From: Patescibacteria group bacterium
GTDB lineage: Bacteria > Patescibacteriota > Patescibacteriia > 2-12-FULL-60-25
Length of the DNA stretch: 64,000 nucleotides
Direction: 5' to 3'
Assembly: GCA_028688515.1 (NCBI GenBank)
Contig: JAQTXZ010000001.1
Location: 186,001-250,000 of the forward strand
Shown: piece after piece, positions 25,427 through 34,600 of the stretch
Layout: the number at the start of each line of letters is the position of its first letter
Position numbering within the stretch: the stretch's first letter is position 1
Notes under the pieces: generated by a model
The model's database searches: none
What the model was told of the DNA's origin: nothing
The model's input: only the letters and a program-made list of their open reading frames with translations
Made by a program: the position numbers and the translations under genes

Positions 25427-26839
25427 ATGAAAATCGCCGACATGCAAAATTTTTTTGATTCTCAGGCTGCCGATTACGATCGTTGGCACAAACGAAACAG
25501 GTTTTATTATAGAGTCTTGCAAAAATGGTTTGAATCGGTTGTGCCGGGCGAACGCTCTGTGCTTGAGCTTGGTTGCGGCGACGGGAGTTTGTGCGCCGCG
25601 CTTAAGCCTTCTCAGGCGTCCGGAATTGATTTCAGTACCGCGATGATTGAGATGGCACGTCAAAGGCAACCGAGCGGTCAATGGATAAAAGGCGATCTGA
25701 CAGCAGGGCCGCTTATCGGCGAGCCGTGCGACTACGTGATTGGCGCGGACATTTTGGGCTATGTCGGAGACATTCAGGCTTTTTTGGAAAACGTCAGGCC
25801 GCGTCTTAATGGCCGTTCGCGTTTGGTGCTAACCAAACTCAATCCTTTCTGGAATTTGCCAATGAGGGTTGCAGCATGGCTGCATTTGGCGCAGCCGCGC
25901 GCTTACACAAGCTGGCTGAATCAAACTCAAACAGTCCAGCTTTTGGATTTGGCGGGTTATGATCTGGTAAGAAAAGGCAAATTTTGTTTGCTGCCTGTCT
26001 ACATACCGGTCTTGAGTCGTCTGATCAATCGCTGGATCGCACCGCTGCCGTTAATCAGACGTTTTTGCGCAGTGGAATATTTTATTGCCAGACTCAAACC
26101 ACAAGCCATGCCTGCAACACCGCCGAGTTTGAGTGTTATCATTCCTGCGCGCAACGAATCGGGCAATATCAGATCAGCTCTGACTCGAATGCCCGGTTTC
26201 CCCGGTAAACTCGAAGTCATATTCGTCGAAGGCAATTCTACGGATGATACATGGCAAACGATACAAAACGTTGCCAGCGAAAATTGGCCTTTTGACGTGC
26301 GCATTATGCAGCAAGAGGGAAAAGGTAAGGGAGATGCCGTGCGCAAAGGATTTGCCGCAGCCACGGGTGACCTGCTTATGATCTTGGATGCGGATTTGAC
26401 CGTTATGCCCGAGGATCTCCCCAGATTCTATCGCGTCTTGGCTGATCGTTCTGCGGACTATGTTCAGGGAACGCGTCTTATCTATCCAATGGAGGATAAG
26501 GCAATGCGTCCTTTGAACTGGATTGGCAATAAATTTTTCAGTTTCCTTTTCAGCTCTTTGTTGGGTCAAAGATTTTCGGACACTCTGTGCGGCACCAAGT
26601 GTCTTTGGAAAAAAGATTACGAGGCTTTGGCCGCCAATCGCGCTTTCTTTGGAGATTTCGATCCGTTCGGAGATTTTGATTTGATTTTCGGCTGCGCCAA
26701 ATTGAATTTTAAGATTAAAGAAATTCCCGTGCACTACAAAGAAAGAATCTACGGTTCAACTAATATCAATCGTTTTCGTGACGGCATGCTATTATTGCGA
26801 ATGAGTTGGTTCGCGGCTAAAAAATTATTCTTTATTTGA
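25427..26839 (+). CDS. Fused SAM methyltransferase and GT2 glycosyltransferase
   Basis: About 470 residues from ATG 25427; the in-frame GTG/ATG upstream at 25334 lies inside fcl. N-terminal methyltransferase (~1-215): SVLELGCGDGSLCAALKPS, then a DYVIGADILGYVGDI segment. C-terminal GT2 domain (~225-470): LSVIIPARNESGNIRSAL, VEGNSTDDTWQTI, ILDADLTVMPEDLPRFY, and KEIPVHYKERIYGSTNI, close to DPM1-like transferases. A single protein could make a polyprenyl-linked sugar and methylate it, or coordinate the two steps; this is inference. Confidence 0.85.
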   Translation: MKIADMQNFFDSQAADYDRWHKRNRFYYRVLQKWFESVVPGERSVLELGCGDGSLCAALKPSQASGIDFSTAMIEMARQRQPSGQWIKGDLTAGPLIGEPCDYVIGADILGYVGDIQAFLENVRPRLNGRSRLVLTKLNPFWNLPMRVAAWLHLAQPRAYTSWLNQTQTVQLLDLAGYDLVRKGKFCLLPVYIPVLSRLINRWIAPLPLIRRFCAVEYFIARLKPQAMPATPPSLSVIIPARNESGNIRSALTRMPGFPGKLEVIFVEGNSTDDTWQTIQNVASENWPFDVRIMQQEGKGKGDAVRKGFAAATGDLLMILDADLTVMPEDLPRFYRVLADRSADYVQGTRLIYPMEDKAMRPLNWIGNKFFSFLFSSLLGQRFSDTLCGTKCLWKKDYEALAANRAFFGDFDPFGDFDLIFGCAKLNFKIKEIPVHYKERIYGSTNINRFRDGMLLLRMSWFAAKKLFFI

Positions 26840-26843
26840 TTTT

Positions 26844-27593
26844 ATGACGGAGGTAAGCGAAAGGCTGGAAAATGAACGTAAGCACGGTGTTTTTCTGTCG
26901 CAAAATCCGGAGGCGATATGGGGCCATGCTAGTTTGGCGGGACGCTTGAGAGTGCAGCGCAGAGTAGATTTGTTCAAAGATCTGGCTGATTTACGTCCGG
27001 GTAAGAGGATTTGTGAGATCGGTTGCGGAACCGGCGTTTTCACGAAAGAGCTGCTAAGCAGAACCGGCGTGACGATTGTCGGTGTGGACGTTTCTCCGGA
27101 ATTAACCAAGCTCGCCGAGGGGCATGTCAAAGACCCGCGCGTGACATTCATTGTCGGTGATTGCATGGATCCGGAAACGATGAATGCGCCTTTGGAATTT
27201 GATGCCGTGGTCACCAACAGTGTTTTGCATCATTTGGATGTGCCGAAAGCGCTGCCTGCGATTTTAAAGATGCTCAAGCCCGGAGGCGTTTTCGTCTGCT
27301 CGGAACCAAATATGATGAATCCGCAGATTGCGGTTCAAAAAAATGTGTCTTTCGTAAAACGCTGGGCCGGTGATTCTCCGGATGAGACGGCGTTTTTCAG
27401 ATGTAAATTGGCAAAACAAATGACCACAGAGGGTTTTGTTGACGTCAAAATAGAGCCTTTTGATTTTCTTCATCCGCGAGTGCCGGATGCTTGGGCCGAG
27501 GGTTTGGACGGCATGCTGCGTCGTCTCGAAAAAATTCTTTTGATAAAAGAAATCAGTGGTTCGCTGATTATCTTCGGAAGAAAGTCGTTGTAA
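26844..27593 (+). CDS. Class I SAM-dependent methyltransferase
   Basis: 249 residues. ICEIGCGTGVFTKELLS is motif I, GVDVSPELTKLAEGHV motif II, VVTNSVLHHLDVPKALPAIL and LKPGGVFVCSEPNMMNPQ the rest of the core. The N-terminus (HGVFLSQNPEAIWGHASLAG) resembles glycan-locus methyltransferases. It starts 4 nt after the fused gene and ends 2 nt before the convergent GT2. Target unknown. Confidence 0.8.
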   Translation: MTEVSERLENERKHGVFLSQNPEAIWGHASLAGRLRVQRRVDLFKDLADLRPGKRICEIGCGTGVFTKELLSRTGVTIVGVDVSPELTKLAEGHVKDPRVTFIVGDCMDPETMNAPLEFDAVVTNSVLHHLDVPKALPAILKMLKPGGVFVCSEPNMMNPQIAVQKNVSFVKRWAGDSPDETAFFRCKLAKQMTTEGFVDVKIEPFDFLHPRVPDAWAEGLDGMLRRLEKILLIKEISGSLIIFGRKSL

Positions 27594-27594
27594 G

Positions 27595-28287
27595 TCAAAA
27601 GCGAAATTTGACTAAAGTCCAGGCCGCTTGCAGGCCGTCTTTCCAATTGATTTTTTTGCCTTCTTGTACGTTGCGCGGATAATAGTTGATTGGCACTTCG
27701 GGAATTTTTATTCCCTTTTTCGCGATCAGTGCGGTCACTTCCGGACAAAATTCAAAACGCTCACAGGTCAAAGGCAAACTTTTTATCAGATCAGTTTTGA
27801 ACATTTTGTAACAGGTCGGTTCGTCGGTTATGTTTTGTGCGTACAGAACATTTGTCAGCCAACTGAGAAAAACTCCACCGATGTAGAATGCGAGCGCCGC
27901 GTATTGCGAATTGCCCTTCAGTAAACGGCGAGAACCATAAACAACGGGTGAATTGTTTTGCATTGCAAAAGACAGGATGTTGTTCAAATCTTGCGGATCG
28001 TATTCCAAGTCCGCATCTTGTATGACTGTGTAATCTCCTGTCACATGTTTGATGCCTTCTCTTATTGCCGAGCCCTTGCCGCGATTTTTGTCCATCTGCA
28101 ACAAAATAAAATTCAGTTCAGATTTTAGGCGATTCAAAACATTTACGGTGCCATCCGTCGATCCGTCATTCACGACGATTATCTCTTTTGTTGTTCCATC
28201 GGAAAGTCTGACGCCGTTCACTTTGCGTAAAAGCGCCTCGACTGTTTTTTCTTCGTTATAGACCGGGATTATGATGGATAACTTCAT
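27595..28287 (-). CDS. Glycosyltransferase family 2 (DPM1-like)
   Basis: About 230 residues from ATG 28287 (MKLSIIIPVYNEEKTVEALL), the usual GT2 start; an in-frame start at 28323 adds 12 residues. VVNDGSTDGTVNVLNRL and IQDADLEYDPQDL carry the nucleotide and metal (DAD) motifs; GSRRLLKGN and a short hydrophobic segment follow. No C-terminal GtrB helices. Likely makes a polyprenyl-phosphate sugar at the inner membrane face. Confidence 0.85.
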   Translation of the reverse strand: MKLSIIIPVYNEEKTVEALLRKVNGVRLSDGTTKEIIVVNDGSTDGTVNVLNRLKSELNFILLQMDKNRGKGSAIREGIKHVTGDYTVIQDADLEYDPQDLNNILSFAMQNNSPVVYGSRRLLKGNSQYAALAFYIGGVFLSWLTNVLYAQNITDEPTCYKMFKTDLIKSLPLTCERFEFCPEVTALIAKKGIKIPEVPINYYPRNVQEGKKINWKDGLQAAWTLVKFRF

Positions 28288-28315
28288 AACTTCGACTTGG
28301 CTCACTACAAATAAG

Positions 28316-28344
28316 TTGCGCATAGCTTACCCGATAGGGATAAT
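28316..28344 (+). promoter_or_regulatory. Promoter for the 28355 GT2-WbaP unit
   Basis: TTGCGC at 28316-28321, 17-nt spacer, GATAAT at 28339-28344; ATG follows 10 nt later at 28355 with no Shine-Dalgarno. Overlaps the 5' region of the divergent GT2. Confidence 0.45.
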
Positions 28345-28354
28345 GGTGTAAATC

Positions 28355-29077
28355 ATGCTTTTCGAGCTCGTCATACCCGCCCGCAACGAAGGGGCGATTA
28401 TCCAAGATGTTCTGCGGCGGCTGACCAAGTCGCTCGATGATTTGGATATCGATTGGCAAATCACGGTTGCCATCAACGGCACGACGGATGATACGCTTCA
28501 GCGAATAGACGAATATCGAATGGCAAATAGCAAATATCAAGAGTTGATAAAGTTTATTGAGTGTCCGGAGGCGGGGAAGGGGGCGGCTGTACGATATGCT
28601 GCGCAAAATTCGAGCGCGGATGTTTTTGGTTTTATAGATGCGGATCTTTCCGCTGATCCGGAAATGATTGCGCCTATGGTAAAAATGCTATTGGACGGAA
28701 AAGTTGACGTCGTGATCGGTTCACGACTCACAAATGTAAAAACTACCAATCGCAATTGGTTGCGGACTATGAGTTCACGTCTGTTCAACTCGGTGGCTGC
28801 ATTGTTGCTTGGGATCAAGGTCAAAGACGCACAATGCGGCTTAAAAATCATGAATGCCCGAGCGCGTCGGCTATTGGCCGAGGGCAAAGAGGCAGGGTGG
28901 TTCATGGATATTGAATTTTTAGTTAAAGTGGTGCAAGATAAGCTCGCGATTATCGAAGTCCCCGTACCATGGATTGAATATCGCTACGCAGGCCGAAAAA
29001 GTCAGCTATCCATGCTCAAAGATGGCATGGGATCGTCACTTCAGGCGATGTTGAGGATCAGGCGGAGGATGGGATAA
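28355..29077 (+). CDS. Glycosyltransferase family 2 (dolichyl-phosphate-sugar synthase-like)
   Basis: 240 residues. FELVIPARNEGAIIQDVL start, VAINGTTDDTLQRIDEY, GFIDADLSADPEMIAPMV (DAD), GSRLTNVKTTNRNW, and DAQCGLKIMNARARRL are all typical of the DPM1/DPG synthase group. Followed 2 nt later by the initiating phosphoglycosyltransferase. No membrane helices; probably a polyprenyl-phosphate sugar synthase. Confidence 0.85.
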   Translation: MLFELVIPARNEGAIIQDVLRRLTKSLDDLDIDWQITVAINGTTDDTLQRIDEYRMANSKYQELIKFIECPEAGKGAAVRYAAQNSSADVFGFIDADLSADPEMIAPMVKMLLDGKVDVVIGSRLTNVKTTNRNWLRTMSSRLFNSVAALLLGIKVKDAQCGLKIMNARARRLLAEGKEAGWFMDIEFLVKVVQDKLAIIEVPVPWIEYRYAGRKSQLSMLKDGMGSSLQAMLRIRRRMG

Positions 29078-29079
29078 AT

Positions 29080-30456
29080 ATGTTCAATTTCCAATTGCGT
29101 TTGAAGCAAATCCTGCTGTTGCTGGGTGATTTTTTGGTGTTTCAAATTGCCGTGCCTGGCATGCTGCTTTTGCGTTACGGACACTTGACTTGGGAAGATT
29201 ATAACTTGCATGCGCAGCCGTTTTTGATTTTGTCATTCATCTGGCTGCTCGGATTTTACGTCGCAGGACTTTACGATCTGCGTTTGTCGAGAGATTCGCT
29301 AAAATTTTTGCGCACTTTTTTTGAAGGCGCGATTGCCAACCTTTTGGTCTCGCTCGGATTCTTTTACCTCTTGCCGATTTTCGGCATTACGCCGCGCACC
29401 AATTTGCTTTTGTTTTTTGCTCTCGTTCTGGTTTTGGATTATGCCTGGCGCATGATTTTTAATTTCTTTATCGCCAAAACGCTTTTTAAGGTCCGCGTTT
29501 TGTTTATCGGTGCGCCGGACGACGCCGCGCGGGTGGATGATCTGATAAAAGAAAACGCCCCCGGGTATGAATTAAAAGCCGTTGTACAAACTTCTCCCGG
29601 CACTCGTTTTGATGACGGAAAAATAATTTGGTTCGCATCGGCAGATGCCGTAAGGGCTTTGGTCATCAACAATCAAATCGATACGATTGTCATCGGCCAT
29701 AAGCCGGAAGAAGTGCCCGGCTTGCAGGATGCTTTGTATGAAACGATATTTTCGGCGGTCAATCTGGTCGACCGCGCCACGTTCGAGGAGATGGCCACGG
29801 GCCGCATTCCGCTTGAGCATATTTCGCAAAGCTGGTTTTTGGCGCATATCCGGGAAGGGGAAAAAGTTGCCTACGAGGGCATCAAGCGCACCATGGATTT
29901 GCTGATGGCGGTGCCTATCAGTATTATAACTTTGATTCTTTATCCGTTTTTGGCTTTGCTCGTAAAGATAAGCTCTCCCGGTCCGATTTTAATCAGGCAA
30001 AAAAGAGTCGGGCTCAAGGGTCGAATATTTACACTCTATAAACTCCGTTCCATGCGCCAAGACGCGGAAAAGAACGGACCGCAATTTGCGGCAGACCAAA
30101 AAAATGATCCGCGCGTTACGAGCATAGGCAAGTTTCTCCGCGCCACGAGTTTGGACGAGTTGCCGCAGATTTGGAACATTTTGCGCGGCGACATGTCTGT
30201 TTTGGGTCCGCGCCCCGAACGCCCGGAGTTCGTGGAAGAGCTGACGCGTCAAATGCCGTATTATGCTTTGCGTCATCTGACTCGCCCCGGCGTCTCGGGT
30301 TGGGCGCAAGTGAGCTTTAGATATGCCTCTAGTTTTCAGGATAATCTCAAAAAATTACAATACGATTTGTATTACATAAAACATCGTTCGTTGATGCTCG
30401 ATTTGGCGATTTTGCTTAAGACGATCAGAATAGTTTTGAGAAGGATCGGTGTTTAG
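29080..30456 (+). CDS. Polyprenyl-phosphate hexose-1-phosphate transferase (WbaP/WcaJ-type)
   Basis: 458 residues. N-terminal half with four to five membrane helices and a Rossmann-like cytosolic domain (~140-240), then the bacterial sugar transferase (PGT) domain from ~270: a re-entrant helix (MAVPISIITLILYPFLALLV), SPGPILIRQKRVGLKGRIF, YKLRSMRQDAEKNGP, FLRATSLDELPQIWNIL and LGPRPERPEFVEEL with the catalytic Asp-Glu. It starts glycan assembly by moving sugar-1-phosphate from a UDP-sugar to undecaprenyl phosphate. The ordering after the GT2 fits one operon. Confidence 0.93.
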   Translation: MFNFQLRLKQILLLLGDFLVFQIAVPGMLLLRYGHLTWEDYNLHAQPFLILSFIWLLGFYVAGLYDLRLSRDSLKFLRTFFEGAIANLLVSLGFFYLLPIFGITPRTNLLLFFALVLVLDYAWRMIFNFFIAKTLFKVRVLFIGAPDDAARVDDLIKENAPGYELKAVVQTSPGTRFDDGKIIWFASADAVRALVINNQIDTIVIGHKPEEVPGLQDALYETIFSAVNLVDRATFEEMATGRIPLEHISQSWFLAHIREGEKVAYEGIKRTMDLLMAVPISIITLILYPFLALLVKISSPGPILIRQKRVGLKGRIFTLYKLRSMRQDAEKNGPQFAADQKNDPRVTSIGKFLRATSLDELPQIWNILRGDMSVLGPRPERPEFVEELTRQMPYYALRHLTRPGVSGWAQVSFRYASSFQDNLKKLQYDLYYIKHRSLMLDLAILLKTIRIVLRRIGV

Positions 30457-30468
30457 ACCCTGCATCAC

Positions 30469-30497
30469 TTGACATTCCGACAGAAAAAGCGTAAAGA
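30469..30497 (+). promoter_or_regulatory. Promoter of the IMPase-Nudix cassette
   Basis: TTGACA at 30469-30474, 17-nt spacer, TAAAGA at 30492-30497. A Shine-Dalgarno GAGGAG sits at 30530-30535, 6 nt before ATG 30542. This SD-led arrangement contrasts with the leaderless genes around it. Confidence 0.45.
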
Positions 30498-30541
30498 AAG
30501 TGCACGTTTTTGTCGTACCGTTACAAGCCGAGGAGCAAACG

Positions 30542-31369
30542 ATGAACCTGAAAAAAGCGATTGTTGCAATGGAATCCGCTGCAATCAAAGCGGGTCAGAT
30601 GCTTTGCTCCATTCAGACGCAAAGCAAGCGACTCCAATCTCGCAAGGACTTTCTTACGGACGCGGACCTCGCGTCAGAGCGGATAATCCTGAACGCGCTG
30701 GCCAAGGATTATCCGGACATTCCAGTATTGTCGGAGGAAAAAGGCGGGGAGGAAAGGCGTGAAGGTTTGCTGTGGATCGTTGATCCCATTGACGGGACGG
30801 TCAACTACTTTTTGCAAGATGACCACTGGGGAGTTTCGATTGCACTCGTGGAAAACGGCCTTTCGGTTGCGGGAGTCGTCTGTTTGCCGGCGCGCGGATT
30901 GATGTTTTCCGCAACGAAGAATTCTTTGGCGACGCAATATCCTGTTGGTCGGACAGAGAAGTGCGTGAGGCATTCTCCTCTCTCTGTAAGCGGAGACGCC
31001 GTTCTGTCTGCGAGCCAGTTTTGGATCGGGTGGGGAAAGGAGGAAAACGGAGGCGCGGACCACGAAAGGGTTTACGAAGTTATCAAGAAACTGGATCGCG
31101 GAACTTTGTATCCTCAGATCCGTCTTTCGGCCACTGCCGACATGATGGCTGTGGCACGCGGCAGGATCGCGGGATTCGTCTTCCCGAAGCCAGATCCGTT
31201 CGATATTGCCGCTGCAGGACTTATCGTAGAACGTGCCGGCGGCACGGTGACGGAAATGGACGGAAGTCCTTGGCATCCTTTTTCACGTACGCTTGTGGCA
31301 AGCAACAGTCACGTGCATAAAGATCTGCTTGGCTTGTTGAATGCAGACAAGAAAGGAAGTGTGTCATGA
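30542..31369 (+). CDS. Inositol monophosphatase family phosphatase
   Basis: About 275 residues from ATG 30542, chosen for its strong Shine-Dalgarno. DLASERIILNAL, LSEEKGGEE, WIVDPIDGTVNYF (metal-binding DPIDGT) and DPFDIAAAGLIVERAGG near the C-terminus are the four IMPase family blocks. Members act on inositol-1-phosphate, fructose-1,6-bisphosphate or PAP (CysQ). The 4-nt overlap with the Nudix gene suggests shared metabolism of a phosphorylated nucleotide or sugar. The base composition is GC-richer, with more CTG/CTC Leu than its neighbours, suggesting a separate origin. Confidence 0.85.
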   Translation: MNLKKAIVAMESAAIKAGQMLCSIQTQSKRLQSRKDFLTDADLASERIILNALAKDYPDIPVLSEEKGGEERREGLLWIVDPIDGTVNYFLQDDHWGVSIALVENGLSVAGVVCLPARGLMFSATKNSLATQYPVGRTEKCVRHSPLSVSGDAVLSASQFWIGWGKEENGGADHERVYEVIKKLDRGTLYPQIRLSATADMMAVARGRIAGFVFPKPDPFDIAAAGLIVERAGGTVTEMDGSPWHPFSRTLVASNSHVHKDLLGLLNADKKGSVS

Positions 31370-32073
31370 AGATGTTGTATGGCGTTCCGGTTGTCACGGC
31401 AGGTACGATCTTCGGTGTTCTTACGGAGCTCGGCATCGCGCCGTGGCCTCAACTGGAACCCCCGATGACTCTGGAGGCCTATAAACAGCGCGATCTGACG
31501 CCGCAGCAACGCAGCGAACTCAAGTTCGCGCCTGCCACGGAGGTCGTCCTGTTGAAGGATCATCGCGATCGCCCGTACGCGGGGTTTCGCGGAATCGGTA
31601 ATGACTGGGTTACGACCATTGCTTTCTTGCCCAACCCCGATGCTCCCGACGACCAATTGGTCCCGGTGGTGGGCGAGTGGAAGCATGGCGCGGAAGTCGT
31701 AACACTCGTGCCTCCCTCCGGTGTGTTGTCGCGCTCCGACCACACATCTCTCAAACCCTTCGAGACTTGCGCCAAAAGGGAGTTCGAGGAGGAGACTGGC
31801 TTGGAACTGCAAGAGATCGTTCCGCTCTCCGAATTCGGGATTCCGATCTCCGGCAGGAAACTGGCGACGCGATTCTACCCGTTTCTGGGCGTGGTCAAGG
31901 AGCCGATCGTTCCGCAGCCAAGCAAGCTCGACAATACCGAGGACCTGAAGATGGTGCTGATTCCGCTTAGCGAGTGGCGCAAGCTGATTCGTGCCGGAAA
32001 GGTCAGCGAGCTTTGTTCTGTCGCTGTTACGTACCTTGCGCTCGAGCATCTCGGGCGACTTCACGCGAGGTGA
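31366..32073 (+). CDS. Nudix-hydrolase-like protein
   Basis: 235 residues. REFEEETGLEL (about residues 137-147) matches the core REUxEExGU of the Nudix box; the Glu normally 8 residues before the Arg is Lys here, and the preceding Gly is not in place, so the box is partly degenerate. Strands before and after (WVTTIAFLPNPDAP, TRFYPFLGVVKEP, LKMVLIPLSEW) fit a Nudix fold with extra N-terminal residues. It would hydrolyse a nucleoside diphosphate linked to X. Coupled by ATGA to the IMPase, and followed by a strong terminator. Confidence 0.65.
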   Translation: MKMLYGVPVVTAGTIFGVLTELGIAPWPQLEPPMTLEAYKQRDLTPQQRSELKFAPATEVVLLKDHRDRPYAGFRGIGNDWVTTIAFLPNPDAPDDQLVPVVGEWKHGAEVVTLVPPSGVLSRSDHTSLKPFETCAKREFEEETGLELQEIVPLSEFGIPISGRKLATRFYPFLGVVKEPIVPQPSKLDNTEDLKMVLIPLSEWRKLIRAGKVSELCSVAVTYLALEHLGRLHAR

Positions 32074-32092
32074 ATCGCGTAGTTCGCCGCTT

Positions 32093-32118
32093 GATTGCAT
32101 GACCTGCAATCTTTTTTT
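32093..32118 (+). terminator. Rho-independent terminator after the IMPase-Nudix cassette
   Basis: Perfect 7-bp stem GATTGCA / TGCAATC with a 5-nt loop, followed directly by seven T. Confidence 0.85.
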
Positions 32119-32125
32119 GTTTCAG

Positions 32126-32154
32126 TTGTCATCCTCATACGTATCAAGTAACAT
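32126..32154 (+). promoter_or_regulatory. Promoter of the subtilase gene, leaderless type
   Basis: TTGTCA at 32126-32131, 17-nt spacer, TAACAT at 32149-32154; ATG at 32161 comes 6 nt later, so transcription would start at the codon itself. Confidence 0.5.
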
Positions 32155-32160
32155 ATCTTC

Positions 32161-34074
32161 ATGAAATCACTTCAGATTTATTTTAAAATCACAGTTTTTG
32201 TTACAATGCTGAGCTTGGCGATTTTTGGAACGTCAAACGCTTATGCCGCCGAAAATTCCGGTTTGATTCCCAACGATCCGTATTACGGTCAGGAGTGGGG
32301 GATGGATTATATAAAAGCGCCGGGAGCCTGGGCGACCATCAGTAATCAAGTTGTGACTTCAACTCGCGAAGTCGTCGTCGCTGTCATTGACGCTGGAATG
32401 GACGTCACTCATCCTGATATCAGAGAAGCGATTTGGACCAATACGGATGAGATTCCGCTCAATAATATCGACGATGATGACGATGGTTTGGTGGATGACG
32501 TGCACGGTTGGAATTTTACGAACGACAGTCCAGACGTAAAACCAATGGACAGCATGATGTATTTAAACGGCGCTTGGGAACATGGAACGGCTGTGGCGTC
32601 GCTGATTGCGGGTAGAGGAAACAACGGCATCGGAATGTCCGGTTTGGCGTGGAACGCAAAAATAATGCCGCTGGTGATTTTGGGAGCTGACGGATCCGGC
32701 ACGACCGAAGATCTGGCACAGGCCATTCGTTACGCGGTTGTACATAGGGCCGACATCATTAATCTTAGTTTGGAAGGCGATGCGAGCGATGACAGCGTTA
32801 AGCAGGCAATAACCGAGGCGACCGCGAAAGGCGTGCTGGTCGTGGTTGCGGCAGGCAACGGCATGACTGGTATCGGTTATAATTTGGACGTTGAGCCGGT
32901 ATATCCATCCTGCTATCAAGGTGCTGCGGATCAAGGCATGTTAAGCGTCGGTGCATTGGCCAAAAACGGTGCACGCAGTATGTCGAGCAATCATGGGGAT
33001 TGTGTTTCTTTGTCTGCGCCGGGTGAAAATATTTTTGCTGCGCAGCCGACTTTCGATCCGGACGGAAATCAATTGGGAATAAATGCGTACGGCGAATGGA
33101 GCGGCACGTCTTTGGCTGCTCCGTTGGTCAGCGGAGTTGCGGCTATGTTAAAAGCGCGGCACCCGGATTGGAACGGCGAGCAGCTGGCTAACCGCATTTT
33201 GGACAGCGTTCAACCTTTTAACAGATATGCAAATACGAAAGGTATGGGCAAAGGCGTTTTGGATGCTTCTGCCGCGCTCGCTCCCGCGTCTGCTGTAAAA
33301 TATGGACCATGGAAACTGCTTGCGGCAAATCCGGGCAGCGCGCCGATGATTTGGATAGACGACGAGAATAATAACGAGCTCTATTCTTTTCCAGTCGGAA
33401 ATCTAGGAGATAAACGCGGACTGCGGGCGATATTTGTCCACTGGGATGAAGATCGCTATCCGGACGTTCTTGTCACGACGCAGGGCGATGAGACGGGCGC
33501 ATGGAGAGTCTACCGCAACGATGGAGTTTTGCTCGCGGCGGGTCAGGCTGATCAGAATGGCACGAGCTTGGTCAAAGGCGGTTTGCTTTTGGCTTCTCAG
33601 GATTTGAATGCCAGCGGCAGGGAACAGGTTTTGCTTACTGAAGCGAACGGAGCTAGGGCATGGCGTTTGAGTCCGGAAATAGGCTTGGGTCAACCTTTCT
33701 TGACAACCGATGCCGCAACGCCGCTGGGTACTTTGGCGGTCGGCATTGAACGTCCGCAACAGGCTATACTGTTGCTTAACAGATCTTTGCCTAGTTCGTC
33801 GCTGACCGTTTTGCGTGACGTTGGCCTTGGTGAAGGTTCGGATGTTACAACAACAAAACCCGCAAATATCAATGTTACATCGGGATTGACTATGGACGGA
33901 CGAGAAATTGTCAGCATGGTCCAGACCGGCACACCGACGTATCTCATCGAACGCAACGGCGTGATGGACGTAACTCACGACGCGCTTGAGGTCGCGGTCT
34001 GGCATCAGGCGCCGCTTGGCATGAAAGTCGCCGACTCCGCAGTTAAAAAGTTCTACGATTTCTGGCCGAGATGA
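32161..34074 (+). CDS. Secreted subtilisin-like serine protease (S8)
   Basis: 637 residues. An N-terminal signal peptide (hydrophobic FVTMLSLAIFGTSNAYA, residues ~14-30). Catalytic triad: Asp77 in VAVIDAGMDVTHPDI, His141 in EHGTAVASLIAG, Ser317 in SGTSLAAPLVSG; the oxyanion Asn lies in VVVAAGNG. It has a calcium-style acidic loop (NNIDDDDDGLVDD). Residues ~380-637 form a second, beta-rich C-terminal domain (LLAANPGSAP..., repeated V-x-V strands) without recognisable motif, perhaps for surface attachment. No prodomain is evident. Followed by gtrA after 1 nt. Confidence 0.92.
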   Translation: MKSLQIYFKITVFVTMLSLAIFGTSNAYAAENSGLIPNDPYYGQEWGMDYIKAPGAWATISNQVVTSTREVVVAVIDAGMDVTHPDIREAIWTNTDEIPLNNIDDDDDGLVDDVHGWNFTNDSPDVKPMDSMMYLNGAWEHGTAVASLIAGRGNNGIGMSGLAWNAKIMPLVILGADGSGTTEDLAQAIRYAVVHRADIINLSLEGDASDDSVKQAITEATAKGVLVVVAAGNGMTGIGYNLDVEPVYPSCYQGAADQGMLSVGALAKNGARSMSSNHGDCVSLSAPGENIFAAQPTFDPDGNQLGINAYGEWSGTSLAAPLVSGVAAMLKARHPDWNGEQLANRILDSVQPFNRYANTKGMGKGVLDASAALAPASAVKYGPWKLLAANPGSAPMIWIDDENNNELYSFPVGNLGDKRGLRAIFVHWDEDRYPDVLVTTQGDETGAWRVYRNDGVLLAAGQADQNGTSLVKGGLLLASQDLNASGREQVLLTEANGARAWRLSPEIGLGQPFLTTDAATPLGTLAVGIERPQQAILLLNRSLPSSSLTVLRDVGLGEGSDVTTTKPANINVTSGLTMDGREIVSMVQTGTPTYLIERNGVMDVTHDALEVAVWHQAPLGMKVADSAVKKFYDFWPR

Positions 34075-34075
34075 T

Positions 34076-34489
34076 ATGCATTTGCGCAAAGAAGCGAGGA
34101 AGTTAATCAGGTTTTTGTTTGTGGGCACGACGACTTTTTTGTTGCAAACTTTTGTTTATTATTTTTTAACTCGTTGGTTGCTGACTGATTTGCCGCGATT
34201 GGCGTCCTATGGTTTGGCTTTGGCTTATTCTTTAGCCTACAACTATTCACTCAATAGATCCTGGACGTTCAAGGATCAATCCTCAGCCCGCGGTTCTGTG
34301 CGCCGTTATGCGATAGTTGCATCTTTGGCAACGGTGTTTAGTCTGACATTGTTCTGGGTTGGTGAAGATCTGCTGCGCATCTATGATTTGATTGTCGTCG
34401 TCGGAGTCAATGTCTTGATTCCGTTTTTTACATTTGTTTCGCATCGTTTGTATACCTTTAACAATAAATCAATTACCAAGCACCAATAA
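34076..34489 (+). CDS. GtrA family membrane protein
   Basis: 137 residues, four membrane helices in the GtrA pattern: LIRFLFVGTTTFLLQTFVYY, a second helix ending in YSLAYNYSLNRSWTF (the conserved N-x-x-x-x-R-x-W-T-F), and two more. GtrA proteins are thought to flip polyprenyl-phosphate sugars to the outer face, which fits the many GT2 and GT-C genes here. The last residues (NNKSITKHQ) lie in the start of a repeat block, which also supplies the stop codon. Confidence 0.88.
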   Translation: MHLRKEARKLIRFLFVGTTTFLLQTFVYYFLTRWLLTDLPRLASYGLALAYSLAYNYSLNRSWTFKDQSSARGSVRRYAIVASLATVFSLTLFWVGEDLLRIYDLIVVVGVNVLIPFFTFVSHRLYTFNNKSITKHQ

Positions 34490-34600
34490 TCAAACAAATT
34501 CCAATAACCAAGCACCAAGATACAAGCGTTCGGAAATTGTTATTTGGTTATTGTAGTTTATTTGTACCTTGGAACTTGGTCTATTGGTTATTTAGCCCCA
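34487..34600 (+). repeat. Repeat block of CAATAACCAAG / TTGGTTATTGG words
   Basis: Direct CCAATAACCAAGCACC-type words on the left and their inverse (TTATTTGGTTATTG, TATTGGTTATTT) on the right, forming a loose inverted repeat. A related word occurs at 44941-44975. It fills the gap between gtrA and the first UXS-like gene. Confidence 0.7.

Noticed and set aside
30674-31276. 200-codon minus-strand frame inside the IMPase gene
   Set aside because: Antisense to clear IMPase motifs; no family resemblance.
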